This document shows, piece after piece, positions 1-8,051 of a DNA stretch of 64,000 nt. The notes under the pieces were generated by a model. The model had not been told where the DNA came from, made no database searches, and was given only the letters and a program-made list of their open reading frames with translations. The stretch is from Candidatus Acidiferrum typicum. GTDB lineage: Bacteria; Acidobacteriota; Terriglobia; Acidiferrales; UBA7541. Position 1 is the stretch's first letter, and each line of letters starts with the position of its first letter. The position numbers and the translations under genes were made by a program. Location: contig DLMH01000198.1 in assembly GCA_002478115.1 (NCBI GenBank), forward strand, positions 62,001 through 126,000, in the 5' to 3' direction.

Positions 1-502
1 TGATCGCCGCCGTCGAGTTCATGTACGTGACCGGTACCGTCTTCCGGATATCCACTACCGTTCCCAGTTCGCTCCAACAGGCCTCCACCTGGCCAATGTC
101 CGCCATGTCCGCCATCGAACAGCCCGCGTTCAGATCGGGCAGCACCACAATCTGCTGGTCACGCCGAAGAATGTCGGCGCTTTCGGCCATGAAATGCACG
201 CCGCAAAACACGATGTATTCCCCGTCGGCTTGCGCGGCTTGCTGGGAAAGCTTCAGCGAATCCCCGCGAAAATCCGCAAACTTCACAACCTCATCCCGCT
301 GGTAGTGGTGCCCCAGAATCACCACGTCTTTCCCGAGCTTGGTTTTTGCCGCGGCAATTCGCTCGTCCAAGGTCGTGTCCGGCACCAGCAGGTACGAATC
401 GAAATCGCAGCCCACGCCCTTCTCGATTTCGGGCGCCCTCACCGTGCTGGGCTGCTCCGTGCCCGCCAGCGAGTTCTTTGCTATGGTGACAATGCTTCCC
501 AT
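1..502 (-). CDS. nadA: Quinolinate synthase NadA, 3'-truncated by window edge
   Basis: NadA condenses iminoaspartate with dihydroxyacetone phosphate to quinolinate in de novo NAD synthesis, using a labile [4Fe-4S] cluster. About 167 N-terminal residues are present. Seen: the substrate motif VILGHHYQ (about residues 61-68), the FCGVHFMAESA motif whose Cys100 is the first cluster ligand, and LPDLNAGCSMADM (about 121-133). The ATG at 502 follows a roughly 60-residue N-terminal extension before the GHHYQ motif, which is normal for longer NadA forms. The C-terminal half with the other cluster cysteines lies outside the window. Very likely correct. Confidence 0.95.
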   Translation of the reverse strand, partial: MGSIVTIAKNSLAGTEQPSTVRAPEIEKGVGCDFDSYLLVPDTTLDERIAAAKTKLGKDVVILGHHYQRDEVVKFADFRGDSLKLSQQAAQADGEYIVFCGVHFMAESADILRRDQQIVVLPDLNAGCSMADMADIGQVEACWSELGTVVDIRKTVPVTYMNSTAAI

Positions 503-652
503 GGGTTTTCTCTGCTTCTTCTAAACCCGCTCTACCCCTATTTGTTAGATGAATTCTGTCGCCTTTTCGTCAGATTTACCAGCGCCTTGCCCATTGCTGG
601 ACAGGCTGGAGAAGAATCCCTAGCTAAGGGGTCGGAACTTTCGCTCCGCACG

Positions 653-785
653 TAAGGGGGTCGGAGCTTCAGCTCCGACATTAAATGCTTGGCTTCCAGT
701 GGGCTTTCGCGCCTTTTGCGTCCGCCGATTTCTGGCGGAAGCCCCTGAGGAACTATTCATGAGCATTTTCCCGCAGCCTGTTGAA
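653..785. repeat. Dispersed palindrome-bearing repeat, copy A
   Basis: The stretch begins TAAGGGGGTCGGA and continues into the perfect hairpin GTCGGAGCTTCAGCTCCGAC. It then matches, with gaps, the element at 4611-4762 through the TGCTTGGCTT and GCATTTTCC segments to GTTGAA. A degenerate extra end lies just before it (about 624-650). Unlike the other copy, it has no matching right-hand terminal inverted repeat. Confidence 0.6.
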
Positions 786-809
786 CAGCACCGCACCGCG
801 TCACCTCGC

Positions 810-1793
810 CTATCCTCCGATAAACACCATGGTTCGCGAAGGCGGCACAAAGCCCGGCTCGTTGATGCGGTGCCCTTCTTCCTTCTCCATCACCATCGCC
901 TTCACCCACTCCACAATTTCCTCATCCGCCGCGTTCGCCCGCAGCAGCCCACGCAGGTTGCGATCCTCCTTGCTGAACAAGCAGGTGCGCATCCTGCCGT
1001 CCGCTGTCAGCCGTATGCGCGAACAGTGCCCGCAAAACGCCTGCGTCACCGACGCGATCAACCCGATCTCTCCCGGCGCGCCGTCCGCAAACCGGTATTT
1101 TCTCGCCGTCTCGCTCTTCTCGTGCGGGATCTGCTCCAGCGGCCATTGCGCATGGATGCGCTGGTAAACCTCCGCCGCGGGCACCACCAGTTCGCGCGAC
1201 CAGTGCCGGTCGGCGTCCAGCGGCATAAACTCGATAAACCGCATGATCACGCCACGTTCCCGCGCGAACGCCGCAAACGCCTCCACTTCGTCATCATTCA
1301 GGCCGCGAACCAGCACGGCGTTTACTTTCGCCGGCGCGAGCCGAGACTTCTGCACCGCCTCAATGCCTTCCATCACTTTTTCGTAAGACCGCGTGCGCGT
1401 GATGCGCTCAAATTTGACGGCATCCAGCGAATCCAGGCTGACGTTGATGCGCTGCAGCCCCGCGGCAATCAAACGGTCGCACCGCTCTGCCAGCAGGTGG
1501 CCGTTCGTCGTGATGGATAAATCCACCACACCAAGCGCCTTCAAATGCGCAATGTATTCTTCCACGCCCTCTCTCACCAGCGGCTCGCCGCCCGTGATGC
1601 GCACCTTGCGAATCCCCAAACTCACGAAAATCCCCGCCAAGCGCCTCAATTCCGCCCAGGACAGTATTTCGTCGTGATCCCGGTAGTTTTCCGGATCGGC
1701 AGACCGGCAATAAACGCACCGGAAATTGCACCGGTCCGTGACTGATATCCGCAGGTCGGTGATCTGCCGCCCGAATTTGTCGTAAAGGCTCAT
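810..1793 (-). CDS. moaA: GTP 3',8-cyclase MoaA
   Basis: This radical-SAM enzyme carries out the first step of molybdenum cofactor synthesis, converting GTP to 3',8-cyclo-7,8-dihydro-GTP for MoaC. The protein is 327 residues, the usual length. The N-terminal radical-SAM cluster is Cys22-Cys26-Cys29 (CNFRCVYC), followed by ITGGEP at about 67-71. The C-terminal GTP-binding cluster is Cys254, Cys257 and Cys271. The protein ends in the conserved Gly-Gly tail needed for activity in MoaA. The gene sits behind a structured leader with an intrinsic terminator, so transcription attenuation is likely. No other moa gene is adjacent. Confidence 0.97.
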   Translation of the reverse strand: MSLYDKFGRQITDLRISVTDRCNFRCVYCRSADPENYRDHDEILSWAELRRLAGIFVSLGIRKVRITGGEPLVREGVEEYIAHLKALGVVDLSITTNGHLLAERCDRLIAAGLQRINVSLDSLDAVKFERITRTRSYEKVMEGIEAVQKSRLAPAKVNAVLVRGLNDDEVEAFAAFARERGVIMRFIEFMPLDADRHWSRELVVPAAEVYQRIHAQWPLEQIPHEKSETARKYRFADGAPGEIGLIASVTQAFCGHCSRIRLTADGRMRTCLFSKEDRNLRGLLRANAADEEIVEWVKAMVMEKEEGHRINEPGFVPPSRTMVFIGG

Positions 1794-2017
1794 CGCTAAA
1801 CCAACCTGGAAACAAAAAACCCGATTCGCACAGGGAATCGGGCTCCAGCCGGAAATCTACACATTTCCGGCTTACGGGCTCCTTTCCAAGCGCGGCAACT
1901 TTCACGGCACGGGAGGCTTGGGCGTTTCCCCCCAAACCCTTGGCGAACCGCTCCCGGCTCGCCTCGCCCCGCCGCCTTGGGATGTCTCTCCCGTAGGCAA
2001 AAGGGGTCGGAGTTAAC
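1794..2017 (-). promoter_or_regulatory. Structured 5' leader of moaA, candidate Moco riboswitch
   Basis: Between a good promoter and moaA lies a leader of about 220 nt, far longer than needed. On the minus strand it can pair ACGGGAG (near its 5' end) with CTCCCGT about 75 nt later. It also holds a GGCGAGCC/GGTTCGCC hairpin, a CTCCCG...GTGAAAG...AAAGGAG module with a GTGA (GNRA-type) loop, and the perfect hairpin AGCCGGAAAT/ATTTCCGGCT (1847-1872). An intrinsic terminator ends just upstream of the start codon. Moco RNA (RF01055) is known upstream of moaA in other bacteria and contains a GNRA tetraloop. The assignment to that family is by context and remembered features, not by alignment. Confidence 0.55.
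1813..1842 (-). terminator. Intrinsic terminator in the moaA leader (attenuator)
   Basis: Read on the minus strand, an 8-bp perfect stem CCCGATTC/GAATCGGG with a 7-nt loop is followed at once by TTTTTT. It lies about 20 nt before the moaA start codon and so would stop leader transcripts before the gene. This is the arrangement of a transcription-terminating riboswitch or attenuator. Confidence 0.85.
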
Positions 2018-2023
2018 TTGCAC

Positions 2024-2052
2024 AGTGTACGCCCCTCCTCATCCCGGTTCAA
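2024..2052 (-). promoter_or_regulatory. Predicted sigma-70 promoter for moaA
   Basis: On the minus strand TTGAAC (2047-2052) and TACACT (2024-2029) are separated by exactly 17 nt. The predicted transcription start is near 2017, giving the roughly 220-nt moaA leader. Confidence 0.5.
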
Positions 2053-2120
2053 TTCCCGTCATCCCGCGAAGCCTTCCGCGCGCCGCTACCTCCAGGGCTG
2101 TGATAGAGTTTGCTAAAATC

Positions 2121-3299
2121 ATGCGTATCTTCGTCCTGGGAGCAGGGGCCACCGGCTCGCTCCTCGCACAACTGCTGGAACGCCAAGGCCACGATGTCTG
2201 GTGTGGCGACCGCGATCCCGCACGCGCCCGCCGTTTTCTCGGCAAAAAATCCACCATCGCCGTGACCCACGTCAACGCGCGCAACCTCCGCGGCATCGTC
2301 CGCGCCGCAAGAGGCTGCCAGTTGATCGTCAATGCCTCCGCTTCCGTTTTCAACGAGATCGTCCTCCGCGCCGCACTCCGCCTTCGCGCCCACTACGTTG
2401 ATCTCAGCTCCCACCTGACGCGCAATCCCTTTAAGCCGGAGCAATTCCGCTACGCCCGTAAATTCGAGGCCAAGCGTCGCGCCGCGCTGATCAATGCGGG
2501 CGCTGCTCCCGGCCTGACCAATCTGCTGGTAAAACGTGCCGCCGAACTCCTCAGCGAGGTCCAATCGGCGCAGATCCGCCTCTACGAAAGCTCTGAGAGC
2601 GACGACCCCATCTCCCAGTGGTCTCCCGAGGTCTCCTTTGATGAGGCCATTTCTCAGCCGCGCATCTATCGCCACAAGAAATTTCAGTTGGCCAAGCGCT
2701 TCTCCGAACTCGAGAAGTTCCGCTTCCCCGATCCCATCGGCCCCGCCCGCGTCGTCCTCGCCGCTCAGGATGAGGTGGCCACGCTTCCTTACTCCATTCC
2801 CATGCAGGACCTCGACGTCAAAATCGGCGGAAACGAATTTGACCGCCTGCGCCGCTGGCACAAACAGGGCAAGCTCTCCAAATCGCGCGGCATTCCCCGC
2901 CTGCGCTTTCCGGAAACTTCCTCTCCGCGAAAGATTGCGGCCCTCATCCACCAGGGCATCTTGCAGAATGCGCGGTTCGCCGCGTCCGTCCTCGTGCGCG
3001 GCGTCAAGCACTCTCCCAAGGACGATCAGCCTCTGCTCATTCGCAGCGATGCCGCATTCCCCACGCTCTACCAGATCCGCCGCCAGGGGCGTTTCACGAC
3101 ACCCGTCGCTTACGCCACGGCGCACGTCGCCGCTCTCTTTATTAAGTTTTTCCCGCGTGAGTCCGCCGGCGTCTTCGCGCCGGAAATGCTTCCCGTCGAA
3201 ACTCGCCGCGCCATCCTGGCCGGCATCCGCAAGCACGGCGTCAAGCTATCCCACAAAATCACCCTGCTGAAACCTCAAGAAGACCTGGACGATCTCTAA
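2121..3299 (+). CDS. Saccharopine dehydrogenase-like NAD(P) oxidoreductase
   Basis: This 392-residue protein opens with a Rossmann nucleotide-binding loop (MRIFVLGAGATGSLLAQLL, GxGxxG at residues 7-12), then the acidic residue region WCGDRDP. The rest follows the saccharopine dehydrogenase / homospermidine synthase-like pattern, with NAGAAPGLTNLLVKRAAEL at about 125-145 matching the family's GxxPGLTNLL-type motif. The substrate cannot be deduced and no lysine-pathway genes are adjacent. The reading frame stays open upstream, but the Rossmann fold begins exactly at 2121, so this ATG was chosen. It is divergent from moaA, with about 70 nt between the moaA promoter and this start. Confidence 0.75.
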   Translation: MRIFVLGAGATGSLLAQLLERQGHDVWCGDRDPARARRFLGKKSTIAVTHVNARNLRGIVRAARGCQLIVNASASVFNEIVLRAALRLRAHYVDLSSHLTRNPFKPEQFRYARKFEAKRRAALINAGAAPGLTNLLVKRAAELLSEVQSAQIRLYESSESDDPISQWSPEVSFDEAISQPRIYRHKKFQLAKRFSELEKFRFPDPIGPARVVLAAQDEVATLPYSIPMQDLDVKIGGNEFDRLRRWHKQGKLSKSRGIPRLRFPETSSPRKIAALIHQGILQNARFAASVLVRGVKHSPKDDQPLLIRSDAAFPTLYQIRRQGRFTTPVAYATAHVAALFIKFFPRESAGVFAPEMLPVETRRAILAGIRKHGVKLSHKITLLKPQEDLDDL

Positions 3300-3567
3300 G
3301 AGTTCCGTCGTGCTCATCTCCGTTTTCGTATGAAGGTATCTGTGGCACAGTCACTCCTGACTGTGCTCTTGGGTTCCCCTTTGTGGCCCGCCGATCACGC
3401 TTTGCAGCATCTGCCCGCCTGGGTCTTCACTTGCTCGTGCAGGGGCGGCCTTCTGCTTGCCCTCTGGGAGGAAAGCCAGGGCACCAGGTCGGAAATGGGG
3501 CGCGAGCGCGGCTGCAGGAGGCCAAGTTGGCTCTGGCGCCTCGCCCGTCAAACAGTAGAATAGTCTG

Positions 3568-4218
3568 ATGAGCGAATTCACTCCCACCGAACGCACCCAA
3601 GTCAAACGCTTGCCCAAGCGCGCCACGTACGATCGCGAAACGGTCTACGGCATTCTCGACTCGGGCTTTGTCTGCCACGTCGGCTTCAATGCCGACGGCC
3701 AGCCTTACGTCATCCCCACGAACTATGGGCGCGCCGGCGACACGCTGTATCTCCACGGCAGCCCGGCCAGCCGCATGCTCCGCACGCTCAGCGGGGGTGT
3801 GCCGGTGTGCGTCACGGTCACGCACGTGGATGGACTCGTGCTCGCCCGCTCGGCCTTCCACCACTCCGTGAACTACCGTTCTGTCGTGATCCTCGGCACC
3901 GCAAGGCTCGTGGAAGATCCCGCCGAAAAAATGGAAGCCATGCGCATTTTCACCGAACACGTGCTAAAGGGCCGCTGGAACGATATTCGCCAGCCCTCCG
4001 AGCAGGAACTGAAGGGCACCATGGTCCTGGCCCTGCCCCTCGAAGAAGTTTCCGCCAAGCTGCGCACCGGTGGCCCGGTGGATGACGAGGCCGATTACGC
4101 TCTGCCAGTCTGGGCGGGCGTCCTCCCACTCGAAACCGTGGCCCAGCCGCCGCAACCCGACCCGCGTCTCAAGAGCGACACGCCCCTTCCCGCCTATCTG
4201 AAGAACTATTCCCGCTAG
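3568..4218 (+). CDS. PPOX-fold flavin-nucleotide-binding protein
   Basis: The 216 residues match the pyridoxamine 5'-phosphate oxidase-like flavin-binding family (Pyridox_ox_2, also called 5-nitroimidazole reductase-like). Typical segments are VYGILDSGFVCHVGF near 30-45, PYVIPTNYGRAGDTLYLHG, AFHHSVNYRSVVILGTA, and the C-terminal VWAGVLPLE. Such proteins bind FMN or F420-like flavins in a split barrel; the physiological substrate is unknown. It is the only gene between two repeat-bearing intergenic regions and appears monocistronic. Confidence 0.8.
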   Translation: MSEFTPTERTQVKRLPKRATYDRETVYGILDSGFVCHVGFNADGQPYVIPTNYGRAGDTLYLHGSPASRMLRTLSGGVPVCVTVTHVDGLVLARSAFHHSVNYRSVVILGTARLVEDPAEKMEAMRIFTEHVLKGRWNDIRQPSEQELKGTMVLALPLEEVSAKLRTGGPVDDEADYALPVWAGVLPLETVAQPPQPDPRLKSDTPLPAYLKNYSR

Positions 4219-4845
4219 CAACCCTCTCTTCCCGTTCGTAGGGGCACGATACATCGTGCCCGCCCCTCTCTTGCCTCTCTCCCGCTGTGTCATCCCGAGC
4301 AACGCGAGGGATCTCTCTGCCTCCTTGTCTCGCGAACCGTTTCCCGTTCCTATTCGGGAAGAACCTATTGGCAGCGAAGTAACCCCCTCCCCCTGCCTGT
4401 TTTTGCGAACGATATCAAAACAAAGGGGATACGGGCGCGGGAGTGCGCAACAATGTGAAAACAAGGCAGTTAGAATCTGCTTGTTTTGATTTGGAAAGCC
4501 TTTGTTTTGATATGGATGCGAACAGGTGAAACTGCAGGGTGGGCGCTCAGACGTGAATCGACCGAACATCAGCAAGTATATAACAATTAGTATACGGTGT
4601 CAATAGATAACTTAGGGGGTCGGAGCTTCAGCTCCGACATTAAGTGCTTGGCTTTCCTTGGGCTTCAGCCCCTGAAGAAAGACTTTCCAGCATTTTCCTC
4701 AGCGGTTGAAGCCGGTTGTGTGCCGATTCCTTTTGTCGGACCTGAAGGTCCGACCCCCTAAGCGGGAAAGCTGTCGGCCACGCGAAGCCGTCCTGGCGGT
4801 TAGGCCTACGCCACCAGGCCGAAACGCCGACGGGTATCTCGGGGC
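4219..4845. other. Intergenic region made largely of dispersed repeats
   Basis: No gene is supported here. In order it contains the palindrome GGGCACGATACATCGTGCCC (about 4244-4263), a REP-like unit GTCATCCCGAGC...GAGGGATCTCTCT (4286-4320), a longer repeat unit at about 4382-4441 related to units near 5330 and 5635, an AT-rich stretch (about 4480-4610), and the inverted-repeat-bounded element at 4611-4762. Confidence 0.7.
4611..4762. repeat. MITE/REP-like element with 14-bp terminal inverted repeats
   Basis: The left end CTTAGGGGGTCGGA (4611-4624) is the exact reverse complement of the right end TCCGACCCCCTAAG (4749-4762). Each end leads directly into its own perfect hairpin: GTCGGAGCTTCAGCTCCGAC on the left and GTCGGACCTGAAGGTCCGAC on the right. 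The inside matches the copy at 653-785. There is no coding capacity and no obvious target-site duplication. Confidence 0.7.
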
Positions 4846-5115
4846 TTACGGCTTGCTCGCTTCCGGCGCCGGGGTCTCGGCCGGGGCTGCCCCTCTCTTG
4901 TACATGATCTTCTTCGTTCCGCCCTCGCAAGTGCCCACTACCTTGCCTTCCGCGTCCTTGTCCTTGTCCACGATGTCCAGCGTGTACGACTTCACGCCTT
5001 TCGCGTCCAGCTTCGCTGCGATTTCCGTCTTCAACTCTTCACAGGGCTTTGCCGCTTGCGCGTGAGCGCACGCCGGCACAAACAACAGCACGCCAATTGC
5101 CGCCAACAGTCTCAT
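4846..5115 (-). CDS. Small secreted DUF1161-like protein
   Basis: An 89-residue protein with a clear signal peptide (MRLLAAIGVLLFVPACAHAQA). The mature part is CEELKTEIAAKLDAKGVKSY, then GKVVGTCEGGTKKIMYKR. Two conserved cysteines and the GxVVGxCEGGTKKI pattern match the short periplasmic DUF1161 family as remembered; its function is unknown. A strong ribosome site (GAAGGAGAT) sits 6 nt before the ATG at 5115, which settles the start. The tail is low-complexity Ala/Pro/Glu. Confidence 0.75.
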   Translation of the reverse strand: MRLLAAIGVLLFVPACAHAQAAKPCEELKTEIAAKLDAKGVKSYTLDIVDKDKDAEGKVVGTCEGGTKKIMYKRGAAPAETPAPEASKP

Positions 5116-6131
5116 GGTGCGATCTCCTTCGTCGGAATCTCCGCCTCGCCACGCAGCATAGCACAGCTTCACCGCACCCGGCCGTCCGCGAACGGTGCAC
5201 GTGTTTTTCTCGCGTGCAGGAATGGGAATGTCGGCGCGCCGACAATATTATAAATAATATAGTTACTTATATAGTTAACATGGTGAAAGAAAACAAGGGA
5301 GTTATGGGAGAACACATTTTGCGGGAGGGTACCCCCACCCCCTGTCTTGCGTAAGTGCGGGAATAATTGGACTTACGGGCGAATGGTCTGGATGTGCGGG
5401 AATGATTGGAGTTAGGAGAGAAAGATGGTTCAAAGTTGAAAGTTGAAGGTTGAAAGTTTTTGTAGAGGTCGCCTTCTGAGGCGGGCGGGTTTTGCGCTTT
5501 TCTGATTGCGTCAAGGATCAAAAATGTCGGCGGTTCGACAATTTCAATTGATGTTGTAGTAAACGCAGACCTTAGAAAAGCGCGCTCACAGTTCACGATC
5601 GACTGCCCACAGTTGGCAGAAGATTTTAGCCTCCCACGCCCCTGTTTTTGCGGATGTAGGGGAAACAAAGGGGTTACGGGCGAATTTCCTGGATGTAGGG
5701 GAAACAAAGGACTTACGAAAGCAGTGGCGAGTGACGAGTGGCGAGTGGCGAGCAGCCGAAGAGTGGATGAGGCTGTGGGGCGATTCGAAATGGCACAAGA
5801 GCAGCGTCCCCTCAGCATAACAAGTGGAGCATAGCACATTATTTACCGTTTATCTACTATTATTTAGTGGGTACTAGTTTCGAAACTGGTACCTGGTTCA
5901 GGAGAGAGAGGTTATCAGTGACCAGATATCAGCGATCAGGAAACAGAAACATTAAGATATCGCCTCCACCGGTTTGCCTGCACCAACGATGCAATGCGGC
6001 TCGGGAAGCCGCATACATACTGGCAAGAGGTGCGATCTCCCGATATGGTATCGGCTGCTCACGAGTTGACTTGGTTCGCACCTTCTCTACACTGCTCTCT
6101 CTCGATTAACATATCATGCTAGTTGACGTGT
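5116..6131. other. Long repeat-rich intergenic region
   Basis: No credible gene was found in 1 kb. It holds two diverged copies of one unit (about 5330-5420 and 5635-5715; CCCCTGT..TTGCG, then GGGAA, then TTACGGGCGAAT, then CTGGATGT), word-like tandem motifs (TTGAAAG-type around 5430-5460; GTGGCGA-type around 5725-5755), and GATATCAGCGATCAG at about 5928-5942, which recurs near 61700. An open frame on the minus strand (5267-5839) is just translated repeat. Confidence 0.6.
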
Positions 6132-7436
6132 ATGACAAAGGAGAAACCCGTGGCTGACGATCCATCAGATGGTCCTGGCAAACGAGATGAAATCGACAAG
6201 GCTTCTTCTGAGGCGTGTACTCGCGCCGGGGCCTTTGCGTTGCTAATCTCAGTGCTCCTCTTCCTGCTGGGTGTCTACTGGTACAACCGAAGGGCAGAAG
6301 AGGCGCTCGCTGAATACACTACTCGCAGGTCGAATCTTGCCATGTTCCTTGAGGAACTTCAGAATGACCCGATTTGGCAGAGATACCTTGAATCTCATCC
6401 CGATGCCGACCGGATGCCACTGAACCAATTGATTCACGCTAGGGCGGAGATTGAGATGGCGACGTCGCAGCCACAACCGCCTAAATCAGAAGACGTGGCT
6501 CACGCGAGCGCCAAGCCGAACCCTCCACATCCTGCGATCAAGCCACCGGAGCCTCCGGGCGGCTTGGAGATTGCACCGCCGAAGCCAGAACCGCCTAAGT
6601 CGGAAAACGCGGCTCATGCGAGCGCCAAGACGCGGCCCCCAAATTCTGCGCTCAGGACACCAGCGGCCCCTACGGGATTGACCATTAGGGCGGTGACTAT
6701 CGTTGAGCTCCATGAGATGTCTGCTATTGTGCAGTTCTGGCGAGAATTAAACGACTCAAGTATCCTAACCAAAAGCAGGGAAACTTCTTATTTCTTTGAT
6801 CTTTCAATAGCTAAGTGGGCCAACAGACGGGGCACAATGATGTACTCTAACGCTCTGACCGGGGTGTGCTCCGCATCAGAAATTGAAATCCCGAGCAAGT
6901 TTTCCAACACCAAACGCTACACGGCACAGATGAACGATGAAGCATTGATGAACTGCATTACGCTTCGGAATCTCAAAGAGTTAGCGCAATTTGAACTACC
7001 TCAAATGTCCAACCCTATCCAACTGGGGAGCAAGGCTGGGCGAGACGTTGACCTTTCACCGGGGTCGCTCCCAAGGGACCCATATGCTGCAACCCTCGTC
7101 GCGGAGGCGCTACTTTTCTTTGCCCTTGTGTATTTCTCGGCTTTCGCCCGTGAGGCAGTTTTGACGAAGTCCTTTCCCGCGAGAGCCACTCTGTTTGGCG
7201 CATTTTCGGGAACACGCTGGATGCTGTCGGTTTTTCTCCTGGCGCTTTGGACACCATTCTTAGCCTGCTGCGCCGTTGGACTCACCTCCGGGAAGGTGCT
7301 GCCCAGCATTGCAGCGATTCCCGTGTTCTTCGCTACTTTCTCGGCACACCGAACCCTCGTAAGCAAAGCGTTCTTTGAACTAATTAGGCCGTCTGCTTTC
7401 CTCGCGGCTTACCATAGACGCCGCACGGGGAACTGA
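6132..7436 (+). CDS. Unrecognised membrane protein with duplicated Pro-rich linker
   Basis: A 434-residue protein of unknown function. A first membrane helix lies at about residues 36-54 (AFALLISVLLFLLGVYWY). A coiled, charged segment and a Pro/Ala-rich linker follow, containing a 38-residue imperfect tandem duplication (PKSEDVAHASAKP / PKSENAAHASAKT). A soluble domain then precedes three or so helices near the C-terminus (LVAEALLFFALVYFSAF, WMLSVFLLALWTPFLACC, IPVFFATFS). It begins either at TTG 6123 or ATG 6132. Base composition looks lower in GC than the neighbours, hinting at transfer. No motif points to an enzyme. Confidence 0.55.
   Translation: MTKEKPVADDPSDGPGKRDEIDKASSEACTRAGAFALLISVLLFLLGVYWYNRRAEEALAEYTTRRSNLAMFLEELQNDPIWQRYLESHPDADRMPLNQLIHARAEIEMATSQPQPPKSEDVAHASAKPNPPHPAIKPPEPPGGLEIAPPKPEPPKSENAAHASAKTRPPNSALRTPAAPTGLTIRAVTIVELHEMSAIVQFWRELNDSSILTKSRETSYFFDLSIAKWANRRGTMMYSNALTGVCSASEIEIPSKFSNTKRYTAQMNDEALMNCITLRNLKELAQFELPQMSNPIQLGSKAGRDVDLSPGSLPRDPYAATLVAEALLFFALVYFSAFAREAVLTKSFPARATLFGAFSGTRWMLSVFLLALWTPFLACCAVGLTSGKVLPSIAAIPVFFATFSAHRTLVSKAFFELIRPSAFLAAYHRRRTGN
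6470..6697 (+). repeat. 114-bp imperfect tandem duplication inside a gene
   Basis: Positions 6470-6583 and 6584-6697 are two in-frame copies (38 codons each). They are most alike at their starts (GCCACAACCGCC / GCCAGAACCGCC, then GCGAGCGCCAAG in both) and diverge towards the ends. Confidence 0.7.
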
Positions 7437-8051
7437 AGTGGCTACAATTTTCTTCTAAGACACGGAAAGCACGTGGAGATGAGGATGACATCAACGATGA
7501 TCTCGACGTTGGCCAGAATGTGGAGTCCTGCTACCGCGGCCCAGCCAGAATCCGCGAACGCCGAATCGCTCAGGTTGTCTCTGGCCCCAGCGCACGCTGA
7601 AGCGCTCAAATCCCCTCTGTGCGCGAAATCCGACTCAGCCCGAATTAGCCCGACCTGCCGATAGTCTCTCGGCGGGTCACTTCAGAACTGCTGAAAACAG
7701 GCGGGTGGCCAAGAGGTGGACTTTGGGTGCCGCACCCTTTGCGTTTGTCAGCCGATGCCCGTCTGGCTGCGCGCGCTGCTAAACGAGTTCGGCGGGAGGA
7801 GACGTCCAAGCCGGTTGGGAAGAGCAGTGACGAGTGACGAGCAGAGGGAGCCGGGAAGAAAGAGTTTGGGGAGTTTTGCGGCAGGGAGGAAGGCAAAGAG
7901 GCCATTCGGGAGAATGGCGGTCCCAGGTGAAGCTTGCCTGCGGCAGGCAGGCTCCGACCCCCTGAAGCAGGCAGGTGCGCATCGGGAGAGGCGGCTACGG
8001 CATGTTGGCAGCACCTTTAAAGGCGCTATGATGGCTGTGCGAGGCCTCACC
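7437..8051. other. Intergenic region, no supported gene
   Basis: This stretch holds short open frames without homology signals, a hairpin CCTGCGGCAGG near 7930-7945, a GTGACGAGTGACGAG word repeat around 7826-7841, and a half-element CTCCGACCCCCTGAAG at about 7952 resembling the ends of the 4611-4762 element. A run encoding DEDDINDDLDV near 7478-7510 looks gene-like but has no start and stops soon. Confidence 0.5.

Noticed and set aside
2049..3236. 395-codon minus-strand frame opposite the saccharopine-dehydrogenase-like gene
   Set aside because: It is the antisense shadow of a gene with a clear Rossmann start; GC-rich DNA gives many such long frames here (also at 9941-10963, 11033-12295, 17536-19104, 39941-41296, 53031-54755).
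3346..3365. Perfect hairpin CACAGTCA-CTCC-TGACTGTG after the saccharopine-dehydrogenase-like gene
   Set aside because: No T-run follows and it lies 46 nt past the stop, so it was not called a terminator; it may be another repeat unit.
5267..5839. 190-codon minus-strand open frame between DUF1161 and the membrane protein
   Set aside because: It translates the intergenic repeat units (repeated FPLHP and SNHSR-type words), has no ribosome site and no protein-like domain pattern.
7473..7664. Short plus-strand frame after the Pro-rich membrane protein, and an acidic DEDDINDDLDV run in another frame
   Set aside because: Neither has a credible start; the acidic run stops soon and could not be linked to the upstream gene by one frameshift.
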